Assembly: GCA_021789695.1 (NCBI GenBank) | Contig: JAJYJH010000018.1 | Location: forward strand, 1 to 39,235 | Length of the DNA: 39,235 nt | Reading direction: 5' to 3' | Source of the DNA: a bacterium | GTDB taxonomy: Bacteria; Elusimicrobiota; Elusimicrobia; Elusimicrobiales; UBA9959 | Shown: one piece after another, positions 16,507 through 25,099 of the stretch | How positions within the stretch are numbered: position 1 is the stretch's first letter | Layout: the number at the start of each line of letters is the position of its first letter | Translations under genes and position numbers: made by a program | Notes under the pieces: generated by a model | Seen by the model: only the letters and a program-made list of their open reading frames with translations | What the model was told of the DNA's origin: nothing | The model's database searches: none

Positions 16507-16556
16507 GAAAAAAATAAAGGGCCCGCGAGAAACCCACTAAGAGGGGCCGCGGACCC
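16507..16556 (-). ncRNA. Candidate short transcript: terminator hairpin fired by its own promoter
   Basis: On the minus strand a consensus -35 (TTGACA, 16585-16590) and near-consensus -10 (TATACT, 16563-16568) have a 16-bp spacer. The predicted start near 16556 falls at the first base of a hairpin (16548-16556 paired with 16519-16527, 9 bp with one G-U, 20-nt loop), followed by a U-rich tract (16508-16518). The product would be about 50 nt. It may be a small RNA, or simply the terminator of the metH operon beside a fortuitous promoter. Confidence 0.4.
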
Positions 16557-16562
16557 GTTGAT

Positions 16563-16590
16563 AGTATAGCAGATTATATTGACTTGTCAA
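16563..16590 (-). promoter_or_regulatory. Strong sigma-70-type promoter upstream of the hairpin
   Basis: TTGACA - 16 bp - TATACT on the minus strand. The -35 lies within the dyad TTGAC-TT-GTCAA (16579-16590), which could be an operator. It points away from the methionine-synthase operon end and towards the 3' end of the WG-repeat gene. Confidence 0.6.
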
Positions 16591-16607
16591 GCCCCCTTTT
16601 TAAGCGC

Positions 16608-17405
16608 TCAGATTCCGAAGTAGACAGCCTTGGGATTATGGAAGACAAGGGCCGAGACTGAAGCCTCCGGCTCCATCATATAGCCGTCCGTCAGGCTTAT
16701 CCCGGCGTCGGCCTCGGGCCTGAGCAGGTCGAAGAGCGGCCTCTGGTTGGCCAGGTCCGGGCAGACGGGGTAGCCGAAAGAATAGCGTTTGCCGCGGTAC
16801 CCGCCGCGCAGCAGAGGTACGGCCGGGTTCCCCTCGGCTATGCCCCAGTCCCGCCGTATGCGGTAATGCAGCACCTCGGCGAAGGCCTCGGCCAGCGCCA
16901 AGGCCAGCGCCTCCATCAGGTACGAGCGGACGTAATTCCCGGCCTCGCGCTCGCGCCGCGAGAGCTCGGCCACCCCCTCGCCGCAGGTCACGGCCAGCAG
17001 CGCAGCGTAATCCCTCCTGCCGCCCGAGAGCGGCGCGGCGAAGTCCGCAAGGCACAGGCGCTCTCCAGCGAGCTGCCGCGGGAACGAGAATACCGCCAGT
17101 TCGCCGCCGTCAGCCCCATAAAACCGTATGACGTCCCCCTCGCCGTTAACGGGGAAGAAGCGGTAGACTCCGCGGGCCTTTAGCAGCCTTTTCTCTATTA
17201 TCTCGCCCTTCAGCCGTTCCAGCAGTTCCGCCGCCTCACGGCGCTTCTCCTCCTGGCCCTTCTTCAGGCCGAGAAAGCGCAGGCTGAAGAGACCCTCGTC
17301 GAAGTTCTCGAAGAGCTCCTCCAGCGGCTGCTCCACGAAATGGCGCTCCAGGTCCCTGGGAACCGGGATGTCGTCGGGGAGCAGCGGGGCGTGACCGGCG
17401 TTCAT
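16608..17405 (-). CDS. Methionine synthase activation-domain protein (separate subunit)
   Basis: 265 residues resembling the C-terminal SAM-binding activation domain of cobalamin-dependent methionine synthase, which allows reductive methylation of oxidised cobalamin. Supporting blocks are EALALALAEAFAEVLHYRIRRDWG, RGGYRGKRYSFGYPVCPDL and the C-terminal TDGYMMEPEASVSALVFHNPKAVYF. In E. coli this domain is fused to MetH; here it is its own gene, overlapping the end of the MetH core gene by 4 nt. The first 70 residues are less conserved and may be a docking region. Confidence 0.88.
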   Translation of the reverse strand: MNAGHAPLLPDDIPVPRDLERHFVEQPLEELFENFDEGLFSLRFLGLKKGQEEKRREAAELLERLKGEIIEKRLLKARGVYRFFPVNGEGDVIRFYGADGGELAVFSFPRQLAGERLCLADFAAPLSGGRRDYAALLAVTCGEGVAELSRREREAGNYVRSYLMEALALALAEAFAEVLHYRIRRDWGIAEGNPAVPLLRGGYRGKRYSFGYPVCPDLANQRPLFDLLRPEADAGISLTDGYMMEPEASVSALVFHNPKAVYFGI

Positions 17406-19936
17406 TTTTTGCTCGCCAGTTCCAGAGCGTAGTTCAGGCCTTCCATCGCGTCCTTAGCGTAGAACACGGGACCGGGGTAATGCGGGGCTATGCTGGTACG
17501 CGTGAACTTTTCCGTGAGCGCAGCGCCTCCGACCAGCAGCGGGCAGGAGAGCCCGGCCCCGGCCAGCTCGCGCGCGGTCACGGTCATCTGCTCGCAGGAG
17601 CGCACCAGCAGGCCGGAGAGGCCGATGAAGTCGGGGCGCGACCTCGCGGCCGCCGCGGCTATGTCTTCCGGCGGCACCTTCACGCCCAGGTCCTCCACAT
17701 CGAAGCCGTTGCTCTCGAAGATTATTCCGACAAGGTTCTTGCCGATGTCGTGCACGTCGCCCTTCACGGTGGCCAGCAGCACGCGGCCGCGTTTGGGCGC
17801 CTTCTGCGCCTTAAGCGCCGGCTCCAGCGCGATCACGGCCGCCTTGGCGGCCTCGGCGCTCTGCAGCACCTCGGTCACTATCAGGTCGCCGGCCGCGAAC
17901 AGCTTCCCCACCTCGGCCATAGCCTTCATCACCGGGCCATTGATGATGTCCAGCGGCCCCTCCGCGCGCAGCAACTCGGCCACGGTCTCGGCTATGCCGG
18001 ACCTGGTGCCGTTGAGCACCGAGAGCCGCAGTCTCTCGCCCGGCGGAGCGTCCTGGGCGGCCGGGGCGGAGGGATTTTTCCCCGCGTCGCGGTAGCGCGC
18101 GGCGAAAGCGGCGGCGGCGCCCGGCTTCCGCGCGAAGATCAGGTCCTCGGCCAGCGCGCGCTCGTCCTCGGGGACGGAGGCGTAGCGCCTCAGCCTCTCT
18201 ATGTTGACTATGGCCAGGTCCAGCCCGGCCCTCACGGCGTGGTGCAAAAAGACGGAGTTCAGGACCTCGCGGCTTGCCGGCGGCAGGCCGAACGAGACGT
18301 TGCTCACTCCGAGTATTGTCTTAACACCCGGGAACTCCCTCTTTATGGCCGCTATGGCCTTTATCGTCTCATGGGCCGTCTTCGCGTGCTCGCCGCCCAC
18401 GGCCACCGGGAAGACCAGCGTGTCGAAGATGATATCCTCCGGCTTCAGCCCGCACTCGCCGGTGAGGAAGGCGTAGGCGCGGCGGGCTATGGAGACCTTG
18501 CGCTCCGAGTCCAGCGGCAGGCCGTTCTTCTTGTCCTCGTCTATACAGCCAAAGACCAGTTTGGCGCCGTAGGTCTTCACCAGCTCCGCCGCGGCGCGCG
18601 GCCTGTCCGGGCCGAACTCAAAATTGACGGAGTTGAGCAGCGCCTTGCCCGGCACGCTCTTAAGCACCTCCTCCATAACCTCGGCATTCGTGGTGTCGGT
18701 CATCAGCGGCAGGCGCACGGCCCGGGCCAGTTTCGGTACCAGCGCCCTGGCGTCGGCCAGTTCGTCGCGCTCCGGATTGGCCAGGCAGACGTCCAGGATA
18801 TGCGCGCCGGCCCCGGCCTGAGCGCGGGCCAGCTGCACCGCCCCGTCCCAGTCCCCCACCGCCACCATGTCGCGAAACTTCTTTGAGCCTATGGAATTGT
18901 TGCGCTCACCCACCATGGCGGGCGGCTCTATCTCGTCGAAGAAGAGCGCCTCCGTGCCGGAGACCACCCAGGGCGGGGCCGGGAGCGGCGCGCGCGGCCT
19001 GAGGCCCTTGACGGCGGCGGCCAGCGCCTTTATATGCCCCGGACCGGTGCCGCAGCAGCCGCCGGCCACGTTGACCAGGCCTCTCCCGGCGTAACCGCCC
19101 ATCACCGCCGAGAAATTCTCCGGGGTCTGCAGGTAGCGGCCGTTCTCGTCCGGCAGTCCGGCGTTAGGCATGACGAACACCGGGTATTGCGCCCGCGCCG
19201 CCAGGCGCTCCAGGCGCAGCGCCATGCCTTCCGGACCGCTGGAGCAGTTGAAGCCCACGGCTGCCAGCGGGAAATGCTCTACCGAGGCGAAGAAGGCCTC
19301 TGCGTCCTGGCCGGAGAGCATCTTGTTGCGCTCGTCCATGGTGGCGGAAACTATGACGGGCAGCTCTTTCCCCGCTTTTTTGAAGGCCAGCCGCGCGGCG
19401 GCCAGGCCCGCCTTTAGGTTGAGCACGTCGTGGGCGGTCTCCAGCAGCAGCAGGTCGACGCCGCCGTCGATGAGGCCGGAGAGCTGTTCAAAATAGATAT
19501 CCCGCAGGTCATCGAAAGATAGCCCGCCGGTGACGAACAGCGCCTTGTTGGTGGGACCGACCGAGCCGGCCGCGTAGCGCTTCCTGCCGGCCCGGGAGAA
19601 CTTCTCCGCGGCGGCCTTGGCCAGTCTTGCGGAGGCCAGATTGAACTCCCGCGCGCGCCCCTCCAGGCCATACTCGGCCAGCACGGCGGCGTTGGCGCCG
19701 AACGTGTTCGTCTCCACAAAGTCGGCGCCGGCCACCAGGTAATCCTCGTGCACCCGCGAGACCACGTCCGGCCTGGAAACCGAAAGTATCTCGTTGAGCC
19801 CCTCGTGCCCGGAATAATCCGCCGCCTTCAATCCAAAAGACGGCAGGTACGTACCCATAGCCCCGTCGAACACGGCTATCCGTTCCGCCAGGATTCTCTT
19901 TATCTCTTCGTTGGTCATTTCCTTCCACGGAGACAC
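17402..19936 (-). CDS. metH: Cobalamin-dependent methionine synthase core (lacks activation domain)
   Basis: Methylates homocysteine using methyltetrahydrofolate and cobalamin. The 844 residues hold the homocysteine domain (about 10-315, zinc cysteines in VGFNCSSGPEG and VAGGCCGTGPGH), the pterin-binding domain (about 330-595, ERNNSIGSKKFRD), the cap (about 640-715) and the B12 domain (about 720-843, with the cobalt-ligand motif DVHDIGKNLV and GGAALTEKFT). The activation domain is the next gene. Translation probably starts at GTG 19936 after GAGG. The GTG sits in the loop of a 6-bp hairpin (ACGGAG/CTCCGT), which may affect initiation. Only 70 bp separate it from tatD, leaving no room for a cobalamin riboswitch. 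Confidence 0.94.
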   Translation of the reverse strand: MSPWKEMTNEEIKRILAERIAVFDGAMGTYLPSFGLKAADYSGHEGLNEILSVSRPDVVSRVHEDYLVAGADFVETNTFGANAAVLAEYGLEGRAREFNLASARLAKAAAEKFSRAGRKRYAAGSVGPTNKALFVTGGLSFDDLRDIYFEQLSGLIDGGVDLLLLETAHDVLNLKAGLAAARLAFKKAGKELPVIVSATMDERNKMLSGQDAEAFFASVEHFPLAAVGFNCSSGPEGMALRLERLAARAQYPVFVMPNAGLPDENGRYLQTPENFSAVMGGYAGRGLVNVAGGCCGTGPGHIKALAAAVKGLRPRAPLPAPPWVVSGTEALFFDEIEPPAMVGERNNSIGSKKFRDMVAVGDWDGAVQLARAQAGAGAHILDVCLANPERDELADARALVPKLARAVRLPLMTDTTNAEVMEEVLKSVPGKALLNSVNFEFGPDRPRAAAELVKTYGAKLVFGCIDEDKKNGLPLDSERKVSIARRAYAFLTGECGLKPEDIIFDTLVFPVAVGGEHAKTAHETIKAIAAIKREFPGVKTILGVSNVSFGLPPASREVLNSVFLHHAVRAGLDLAIVNIERLRRYASVPEDERALAEDLIFARKPGAAAAFAARYRDAGKNPSAPAAQDAPPGERLRLSVLNGTRSGIAETVAELLRAEGPLDIINGPVMKAMAEVGKLFAAGDLIVTEVLQSAEAAKAAVIALEPALKAQKAPKRGRVLLATVKGDVHDIGKNLVGIIFESNGFDVEDLGVKVPPEDIAAAAARSRPDFIGLSGLLVRSCEQMTVTARELAGAGLSCPLLVGGAALTEKFTRTSIAPHYPGPVFYAKDAMEGLNYALELASKK

Positions 19937-19948
19937 GCTCCGTCCTCG

Positions 19949-20003
19949 AAAAAAACTCCGGCCGCGGAAGGCCGGGCCATTGTCCCGGCCGGAACAGCAA
20001 CTT
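19949..20003 (-). terminator. Terminator between tatD and metH
   Basis: On the minus strand, GC-rich complementary segments (CCGGCC at 19988-19993 with GGCCGG at 19957-19962, and an inner CCGGG/CCCGG pair) precede a seven-U run (19949-19955). It ends the prfB-tatD transcript at least partly, just before the metH start. Confidence 0.7.
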
Positions 20004-20006
20004 CGC

Positions 20007-20807
20007 CTAGAACTCCCCGAAAAGGTCGAAGGCGCTGGCTGTGGTCCTGTCCGCCAGTTCGCCGTTGCTCAGCCCCAGATAGGACGCAACCAAGGCGGCT
20101 ATCTCGGGGATAAACGACGGGTCGTTGCGCTCGCCGCGGGAGCTCTGCGGCGGCAGGTACGGACAGTCCGTCTCCAGGACTATATTCCCTGCGCCCGCCT
20201 TCTTTATGCTCTCGCGCAGGCCGTCGTTCTTTTTGTAGGTGAAAGTGCCGTTGACCCCCAGGCACAACCCCAGGTCCAGCCCGGCCCTGGCGTCCTTCCA
20301 GCTCCCGGAAAAGCAGTGCAGCACTCCGCGGAACCGCCGTTTCGGCGAATAGCTCCAAACCTTCAGCGCCTCGAGGAGGTCGGCGTAAGCGTCCTTGTCC
20401 GGCGTCTTCCCGTTGCGCGCGTGGAATACCGCCGGCTTCCCGAATTCGGCGCACAGCGGCAACTGGAAGTTCAGCAGGGCCAACTGTTCCTCTTTGGTCC
20501 CCGCGTCCCACCAGTAGTCCAGCCCCGCCTCGCCCAGCGCGGCGGCGCAAGGTTTGCCAAGGAACCCCCTCAGGCTCTCGAGCAGCCCTGGCGCCAGTGT
20601 CCTTGTGTACTCTGGGTGCGCGCCGAAAGCGCATTTTATCTTGCCAGGCCAGGCGGAGCAGAGGTCCTCCCCCCGCTGCCACTCGGAAGGCTGGCAGGCT
20701 ATCTCCACTATCTTCCCTATGCCCGCCGCGAATGATCGCTCCAGCACCTCTTTTCTGTCGTCTTCGAAAGCCTTGTCGTTGAGATGTGCATGAGTTTCTA
20801 TGAGCAT
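20007..20807 (-). CDS. tatD: TatD family metal-dependent hydrolase/DNase
   Basis: 266 residues of the TatD amidohydrolase family (3'-5' exonuclease in E. coli). Metal ligands are visible in IETHAHLNDKAF, GEAGLDYWW, PAVFHARN, HCFSGSW and VLETDCPYLPPQ. Length is standard. It begins 15 bp after prfB on the same strand, so the two are co-transcribed. Slightly unusual are the spacing before GLDYW and the QPSEWQRG insertion near residue 40, both within family variation. Confidence 0.92.
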   Translation of the reverse strand: MLIETHAHLNDKAFEDDRKEVLERSFAAGIGKIVEIACQPSEWQRGEDLCSAWPGKIKCAFGAHPEYTRTLAPGLLESLRGFLGKPCAAALGEAGLDYWWDAGTKEEQLALLNFQLPLCAEFGKPAVFHARNGKTPDKDAYADLLEALKVWSYSPKRRFRGVLHCFSGSWKDARAGLDLGLCLGVNGTFTYKKNDGLRESIKKAGAGNIVLETDCPYLPPQSSRGERNDPSFIPEIAALVASYLGLSNGELADRTTASAFDLFGEF

Positions 20808-20822
20808 GGTGTCGTCTTCGGC

Positions 20823-21968
20823 TCAATCGTCGCTGGCGATGTTGCGCTTTTTACGGCCGCCGGCCGCCCAGGAAAGATACGAGTGCATGAACGGGTCCAG
20901 CGCCCCATCCATAACGGAGTCTATCTGCGAGGTCTCCTCTCCTGTGCGCAGGTCCTTCACCATCTGGTACGGCATGAAGACGTAGGAGCGGATCTGGTGG
21001 CCCCAGCCGATGTCGCCCTTCGCGTCGTAATGGCGCTCCATTTCGGAGCGCTTCTTGTCCAGTTCTATCTCGTAGAGCCGGGCCCGCAGCATACGCATGG
21101 CCATCTCGCGGTTCTTGTGCTGACTGCGCTCCACCTGGCAGCTCACGACCACGCCCGAAGGGATATGCGTCAGGCGCACCGCGGTTTCCACCTTGTTGAC
21201 GTTCTGGCCGCCGGCTCCGCCGGAACGAAATGTATCCAGGGAGATGTCCTTGTCATCTATCTTGATGTCGATGTCATCGTCTATGTCGGCCAGCACGTCT
21301 ATGGAGGCGAAAGAGGTGTGCCGCCGCTTGTTGGCGTCGAAAGGCGAGATGCGGACCAGGCGGTGTACGCCTATCTCGCTCTTGAGGTAGCCGTAGGCGT
21401 AGCGGCCGCGCACTATCGCGGTGGCGCTGCGCACGCCGGCCTCTTCGCCGGGCAGCATATCGGTCATGGAGAAGGAGAAGCCCTTCTGCTCGGCCCAGCG
21501 CGTGTACATGCGCAGCAGCATCTGCGCCCAGTCGCAGGCCTCGGTGCCGCCGGCGCCGGCGTGGATGCTGACGATCGCGTCCAGCTTGTCGTTGGGGTCC
21601 GAGAGCTTCAGCTCGAAGTCCATCACGCGCAGCTTCTTCTCCACCGCCGCGAGACCCTCCATGATAAGGGCGAGCTCTCCGGAGTCGCCGGCGTCCTTGG
21701 CCAGTTCGAAATGCACCTTAAAATCCCCTATCTCCCTTTCCACGGAGTCCAGCAGCTCGACGCCTTTCTTCAGGTCGTTAAGCTCCTTCATGTGGGCCTG
21801 CGCCTTCTGCGCGTCGTTCCAGAAATCGCCGGTGCCCGAGACGGCTTCCTTCTCGCGCAGCGAGGCGCGTTTGGCTTCCAGTCCGTAGAGCTTGGCATCC
21901 GAGGCCAGCGCGGCCTCCAGTTCCTCTATCTTGTTGGAGACGTCCTTGAGTTCCAGGGTTCCTGCCAT
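20823..21968 (-). CDS. prfB: Peptide chain release factor 2, no programmed frameshift
   Basis: Terminates translation at UGA and UAA. 381 residues: an N-terminal coiled domain, the stop-recognition tripeptide SPF in [17 protein letters not shown] (RF2-type, not the PxT of RF1) and the peptidyl-hydrolysis loop [14 protein letters not shown]. The frame is continuous from ATG 21968. The in-frame UGA frameshift site found near codon 25 of many prfB genes is absent, so autoregulation by frameshifting is lost. A TAAAAT just upstream gives a very short leader. Confidence 0.95.
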   Translation of the reverse strand: MAGTLELKDVSNKIEELEAALASDAKLYGLEAKRASLREKEAVSGTGDFWNDAQKAQAHMKELNDLKKGVELLDSVEREIGDFKVHFELAKDAGDSGELALIMEGLAAVEKKLRVMDFELKLSDPNDKLDAIVSIHAGAGGTEACDWAQMLLRMYTRWAEQKGFSFSMTDMLPGEEAGVRSATAIVRGRYAYGYLKSEIGVHRLVRISPFDANKRRHTSFASIDVLADIDDDIDIKIDDKDISLDTFRSGGAGGQNVNKVETAVRLTHIPSGVVVSCQVERSQHKNREMAMRMLRARLYEIELDKKRSEMERHYDAKGDIGWGHQIRSYVFMPYQMVKDLRTGEETSQIDSVMDGALDPFMHSYLSWAAGGRKKRNIASDD

Positions 21969-22016
21969 GCCTTTATTTTAGCAATTTTAAAAACAGCCCA
22001 TTTTATATAGAATTTT
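21969..22016. promoter_or_regulatory. Divergent promoter, prfB / aromatic operon
   Basis: A 48-bp AT-rich gap. TATATAGAAT at 22004-22013 lies directly in front of the chorismate mutase ATG, so the aromatic operon mRNA may be nearly leaderless; no Shine-Dalgarno is seen. On the other strand TAAAAT sits close to the prfB ATG. Confidence 0.5.
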
Positions 22017-22274
22017 ATGATGGTCACAGACAAGCTGGCCGCGGCGCGCGCCGCCATAGACGCGGTGGACAGGAGGATAGCCGTCCTGTTGGCGCGCAGG
22101 TTCCGCCTGACAGGGCCGCTCAGGCTGCTGAAGAAGAGGCCGGTAGACATCGCCCGCGAGCGGAAGGTGCTGTCCAACGCGGCCGCCGCCGCTGGCGGCG
22201 AATACGGGCAGTCCGCCAGGGCCGTTTTTCGCGAGATCATCCGTCAGTCAAAGAGGCTTCAGGCACGCAGATGA
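22017..22274 (+). CDS. Chorismate mutase, AroQ class (type II), monofunctional
   Basis: Converts chorismate to prephenate, the branch to Phe and Tyr. The 85 residues form the all-helical AroQ fold: helix 1 AAARAAIDAVDRRIAVLLARRF with the active-site Arg in ARRF, a conserved Lys in LLKKRP, then the RERKVL segment and a C-terminal FREIIRQSKRLQ helix. The size is that of a stand-alone mutase. As first gene of the aromatic operon it overlaps the DAHP synthase start by 4 nt. This close coupling fits the known allosteric pairing of AroQ mutase with DAHP synthase, but a complex is inference. Confidence 0.85.
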   Translation: MMVTDKLAAARAAIDAVDRRIAVLLARRFRLTGPLRLLKKRPVDIARERKVLSNAAAAAGGEYGQSARAVFREIIRQSKRLQARR

Positions 22275-23248
22275 TAATAATTTTTGAAAAAAACTCCGGC
22301 AGGGCAAGGCGGGACGAGGCGGCCAGCGCGGCGGAAAAGCTGCTGCCAGGGGCCGCGCTCAGGCGCCGCGGACAAAGGCTGGAACTGCGCACGCGGCACC
22401 CGGAGAAGCTGGCCGACGCCGCGCCCGCCCTGGAGAACCTGCCCGGAGTGGAGAAGGTCTCTTTTTCCGAATGCGAACTCAGTCCGCTGGCCTGCGCCGG
22501 AGGCGACAGGCGTTTCTCTAGCCCGCTGGATTTCAAGCGCGGGCCTGCGCTTATAGCCGGCCCTTGCGCCGTTGAGGACGAAGCCTCCTACCTCAGGGCC
22601 GCCGCGGAACTCAGGGAAGCGGGGGCCCACGCGCTGCGTGCCGCGATTTTCAAACCGCGCTCCTCCCCGTACGCCTTCCAGGGCATAGGCTGGCCCGGCC
22701 TGCGGATCATCGCGAAGGCGAAGAAGCTGACCGCCCTGCCGCTGGTCACCGAGGCCACGGACACGCGGCAGGTGGCGCGCCTGGCGGAGGTCTGCGACGT
22801 ACTGCAGATAGGCGCGCGCAATATGCGCAACTACGAACTGCTCAAGGAGGCGGCCGGCTCCGGCAGGGCCGTGCTGCTCAAGCGGGCCATGCACGCCACG
22901 CTGCGCGAATGGTTGCTATCCGCGGAATACCTGCTCAGCCGCGGCGCCAGAAAAATAATTTTATGCGAACGCGGGGACTCCGCCGGGGGTCCGGTCATGG
23001 ATATGGGCCTGATCCGGAAAGCCCGGAAGATAACAGGCCTCCCGGTCATAGCGGACCCCAGCCACGCCTCCGGGAACAGGCGACTGGCGGCGGAGCTGGC
23101 CAGCCGGGCCCTGCGTGCCGGGGCGGACGGCCTGATGATGGAGGCCAGCCCTGACCCGCTCTCGGCCAAAGTGGACGGCAGGCAGACAGTAAGCGTGGAA
23201 ACCTTCCGGACCATAGCGGCGGCCGCATGCGCAAGAAACCGCCGATAA
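22271..23248 (+). CDS. aroF: 3-deoxy-7-phosphoheptulonate (DAHP) synthase, type I-beta
   Basis: Condenses PEP with erythrose-4-phosphate, the first step of the shikimate pathway. 325 residues: an N-terminal ferredoxin-like regulatory domain (about 1-70, as in the Thermotoga-type enzyme, where Tyr binding gives feedback inhibition), then the barrel with IAGPCAVED, FKPRSSPYAFQGIG, LLKRAMHATLREWL, ILCERGDS, ADPSHASG and the C-terminal MMEASPDPLSAKVDGRQTV. CERG is followed by DSAGG, not the more usual RTF-type stretch. The last 22 bp overlap aroE. Confidence 0.93.
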   Translation: MIIIFEKNSGRARRDEAASAAEKLLPGAALRRRGQRLELRTRHPEKLADAAPALENLPGVEKVSFSECELSPLACAGGDRRFSSPLDFKRGPALIAGPCAVEDEASYLRAAAELREAGAHALRAAIFKPRSSPYAFQGIGWPGLRIIAKAKKLTALPLVTEATDTRQVARLAEVCDVLQIGARNMRNYELLKEAAGSGRAVLLKRAMHATLREWLLSAEYLLSRGARKIILCERGDSAGGPVMDMGLIRKARKITGLPVIADPSHASGNRRLAAELASRALRAGADGLMMEASPDPLSAKVDGRQTVSVETFRTIAAAACARNRR

Positions 23249-24075
23249 AGGCCGGCCTAATAGGCCGGCCGCTCTCCAGATCACTCTCCCCCGTCCTGTT
23301 CGGGATCTTCGCCGACCTAGCCGGGGAAGAGATCGTCTACGAGCTACGCGAAACCGAGCCTCGCGACCTGCGGACCGCCATAGAGACGGCGCGCATGGAA
23401 GGCTGGCGCGGCTTCAACGTGACCATCCCCTACAAGGGCGACGTCTGCGCCCTGCTTGACCTGGCCGACCCGGCCGCAAGGGCGGCGGGCGCCGTCAACG
23501 CCGTGCGCTTCGGCAGGGCCGGGCTGGAAGGCTACAACACCGACGCGCGGGCCCTGCTGCAGATCATGGGGGAGACCGGTTTCGCCGCGGCCGGGAAAAG
23601 CGCGATAATCTACGGCTCAGGCGGGGCCGCGGCCTCCGCGGGCTGGGCCCTGGGCCGCTCGTCGGCGGCCTCGGTCGTTTTCAGCGCGCGCAACACGGAG
23701 AACGCCTCAGCCCTGGCGCGCAGGCTGACAGAGTTCTTTCCCGCCACCTCTTTCTCTGCCGCGCCGTTCGGGCGGCCGGCCGCTCCCCCCGACATCCTGG
23801 TCAACGCCACGCCGCTGGGCATGTATCAGCCGGGCCGCCCACCGTGCGAACCGGCGCGCGGCATGTTCTGCGCCGACCTGGCCTACGCGCCAGCCGGTAC
23901 CGAACTCGCCGCCGCGGCCGCGGCTGCCGGCGCCGTCTCCGCGGACGGCCTGGCGCTGCTGGTGCGCCAGGCGGCGCTTAGCCTCAGGTTCTGGACGGGT
24001 CTGCCCGCCGGCGATATTGTAGAATTTAGCATTGAAGCCGACAGGCTTTTCAGGAAGAAACTTAAAGGGGAATAA
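23227..24075 (+). CDS. aroE: Shikimate dehydrogenase
   Basis: NADPH-dependent reduction of 3-dehydroshikimate. 282 residues. Shikimate-binding Ser residues lie in SRSLSPVLF, the catalytic Lys in FNVTIPYKGD and the catalytic Asp in GYNTDARAL. The Rossmann loop is YGSGGAAAS, and NATPLGM and the C-terminal Gln (LLVRQAALS) are present. The start overlaps the DAHP synthase gene by 22 bp, and the stop is 1 bp before the aroC ATG. Confidence 0.95.
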   Translation: MRKKPPIKAGLIGRPLSRSLSPVLFGIFADLAGEEIVYELRETEPRDLRTAIETARMEGWRGFNVTIPYKGDVCALLDLADPAARAAGAVNAVRFGRAGLEGYNTDARALLQIMGETGFAAAGKSAIIYGSGGAAASAGWALGRSSAASVVFSARNTENASALARRLTEFFPATSFSAAPFGRPAAPPDILVNATPLGMYQPGRPPCEPARGMFCADLAYAPAGTELAAAAAAAGAVSADGLALLVRQAALSLRFWTGLPAGDIVEFSIEADRLFRKKLKGE

Positions 24076-24076
24076 A

Positions 24077-25099
24077 ATGCTGCGCTACCTGACGGCCGGA
24101 GAATCGCACGGTGAATATCTTTCCGGCGTACTGGAGGGCTTCCCCTCCGGAGTAAGGATCGCGCCGGAGTACATCTCCGCCCAGCTCAGGCGGCGCCGCT
24201 TGGCACCCGGTCGCAGCGCCCGCCAGGCGATAGAAACCGACCGCTGCGAGGTACTCTCAGGCCTGGGCGGCGGGGCCACTACCGGCGCGCCGATAGCTCT
24301 GCTGATAAAGAACTCGGGGCGCCGGCCGCCTACACCCTCCAGCCTGCCGCGGCCCGGCCACGCAGACCTGCCGGGTATGCTAAAATACGGCACGCTCAAC
24401 GCCGTGCAGGTGCGCGAGCGCGCCAGTGCCAGGGAGACGGCGATGCGCGTGGCGCTCGGCTCCTTCGCCCTGCGCCTGCTGGAACTCCTGGAGGTAAAGA
24501 TCCGCTCACGTGTGGTTTCGCTGGGTTCCCGGCCGGTGACGACGGCGAAGGACGCCGCCGACCGCCTGCTACGCGCCCGCCGCGACGGCGACACGCTGGG
24601 CGGGGTTTTTGAGGTGACGGTGGAGAACCTCCCCGCCGGCCTCGGCGGGTTCGCGCAGTGGGATCACAGGCTCGGCTCGCGCCTGGGAGCATCCCTGCTC
24701 GGCATAAACGGGGTAAAGGGCTTCGAGGTGGGCGGCGGGTTCGCGCTGGCCGCCCTAGGCGGCCGGGCCGCCTCCGGAGACCTCTCACTTTCCGGAGGCC
24801 TCGACGCAGGCATGACCAACGGCCGCGCGCTCACGCTGCGCTGCGCCGTGAAGCCGGTGCCGGGCCTGCCCGGCGGCGCGCTTTCCACCGACCTCAGGAC
24901 CTTCAGAAAGGAACTTTCCGTCTCGAAGACCTCGGATACCTCGGCGGTCTTCGCGGCGGCCGTGATCGGCGAGCACGCCGCGGCGCTGGAGCTGGCTTCG
25001 GCGCTGCTGGAGAAATTCGGAGGGGATTCGCTGCCGGAACTCCGGCGGCGCTTGGACGAATGGCGGAAGGACACCGGAAAGATACTGCGCAGGCTCTGA
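24077..25099 (+). CDS. aroC: Chorismate synthase
   Basis: FMN-dependent trans-elimination of phosphate from EPSP, giving chorismate. 340 residues from ATG 24077, supported by AAAGGGG six bases upstream. The family signatures GESHGEYLSGVLEGFPSGV, the RPGHADLPG block with the conserved His and RASARETAMRVALG are present. The C-terminal DTSAVFAAAVIGEHAAALELA is also typical. In-frame codons upstream (from 24032) belong to the aroE overlap and are not needed. Confidence 0.95.
   Translation: MLRYLTAGESHGEYLSGVLEGFPSGVRIAPEYISAQLRRRRLAPGRSARQAIETDRCEVLSGLGGGATTGAPIALLIKNSGRRPPTPSSLPRPGHADLPGMLKYGTLNAVQVRERASARETAMRVALGSFALRLLELLEVKIRSRVVSLGSRPVTTAKDAADRLLRARRDGDTLGGVFEVTVENLPAGLGGFAQWDHRLGSRLGASLLGINGVKGFEVGGGFALAALGGRAASGDLSLSGGLDAGMTNGRALTLRCAVKPVPGLPGGALSTDLRTFRKELSVSKTSDTSAVFAAAVIGEHAAALELASALLEKFGGDSLPELRRRLDEWRKDTGKILRRL

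Noticed and set aside
17480-18886. 468-codon plus-strand open frame opposite metH
   Set aside because: Antisense shadow of a well-supported gene; low-complexity Arg/Gly/His-rich translation.
19937-20006. Possible cobalamin riboswitch before metH
   Set aside because: The gap is only 70 bp and is filled by the tatD terminator; there is no B12-box-like sequence.
20784-22010. 408-codon plus-strand frame opposite prfB
   Set aside because: Shadow of prfB, which has intact SPF and GGQ motifs.
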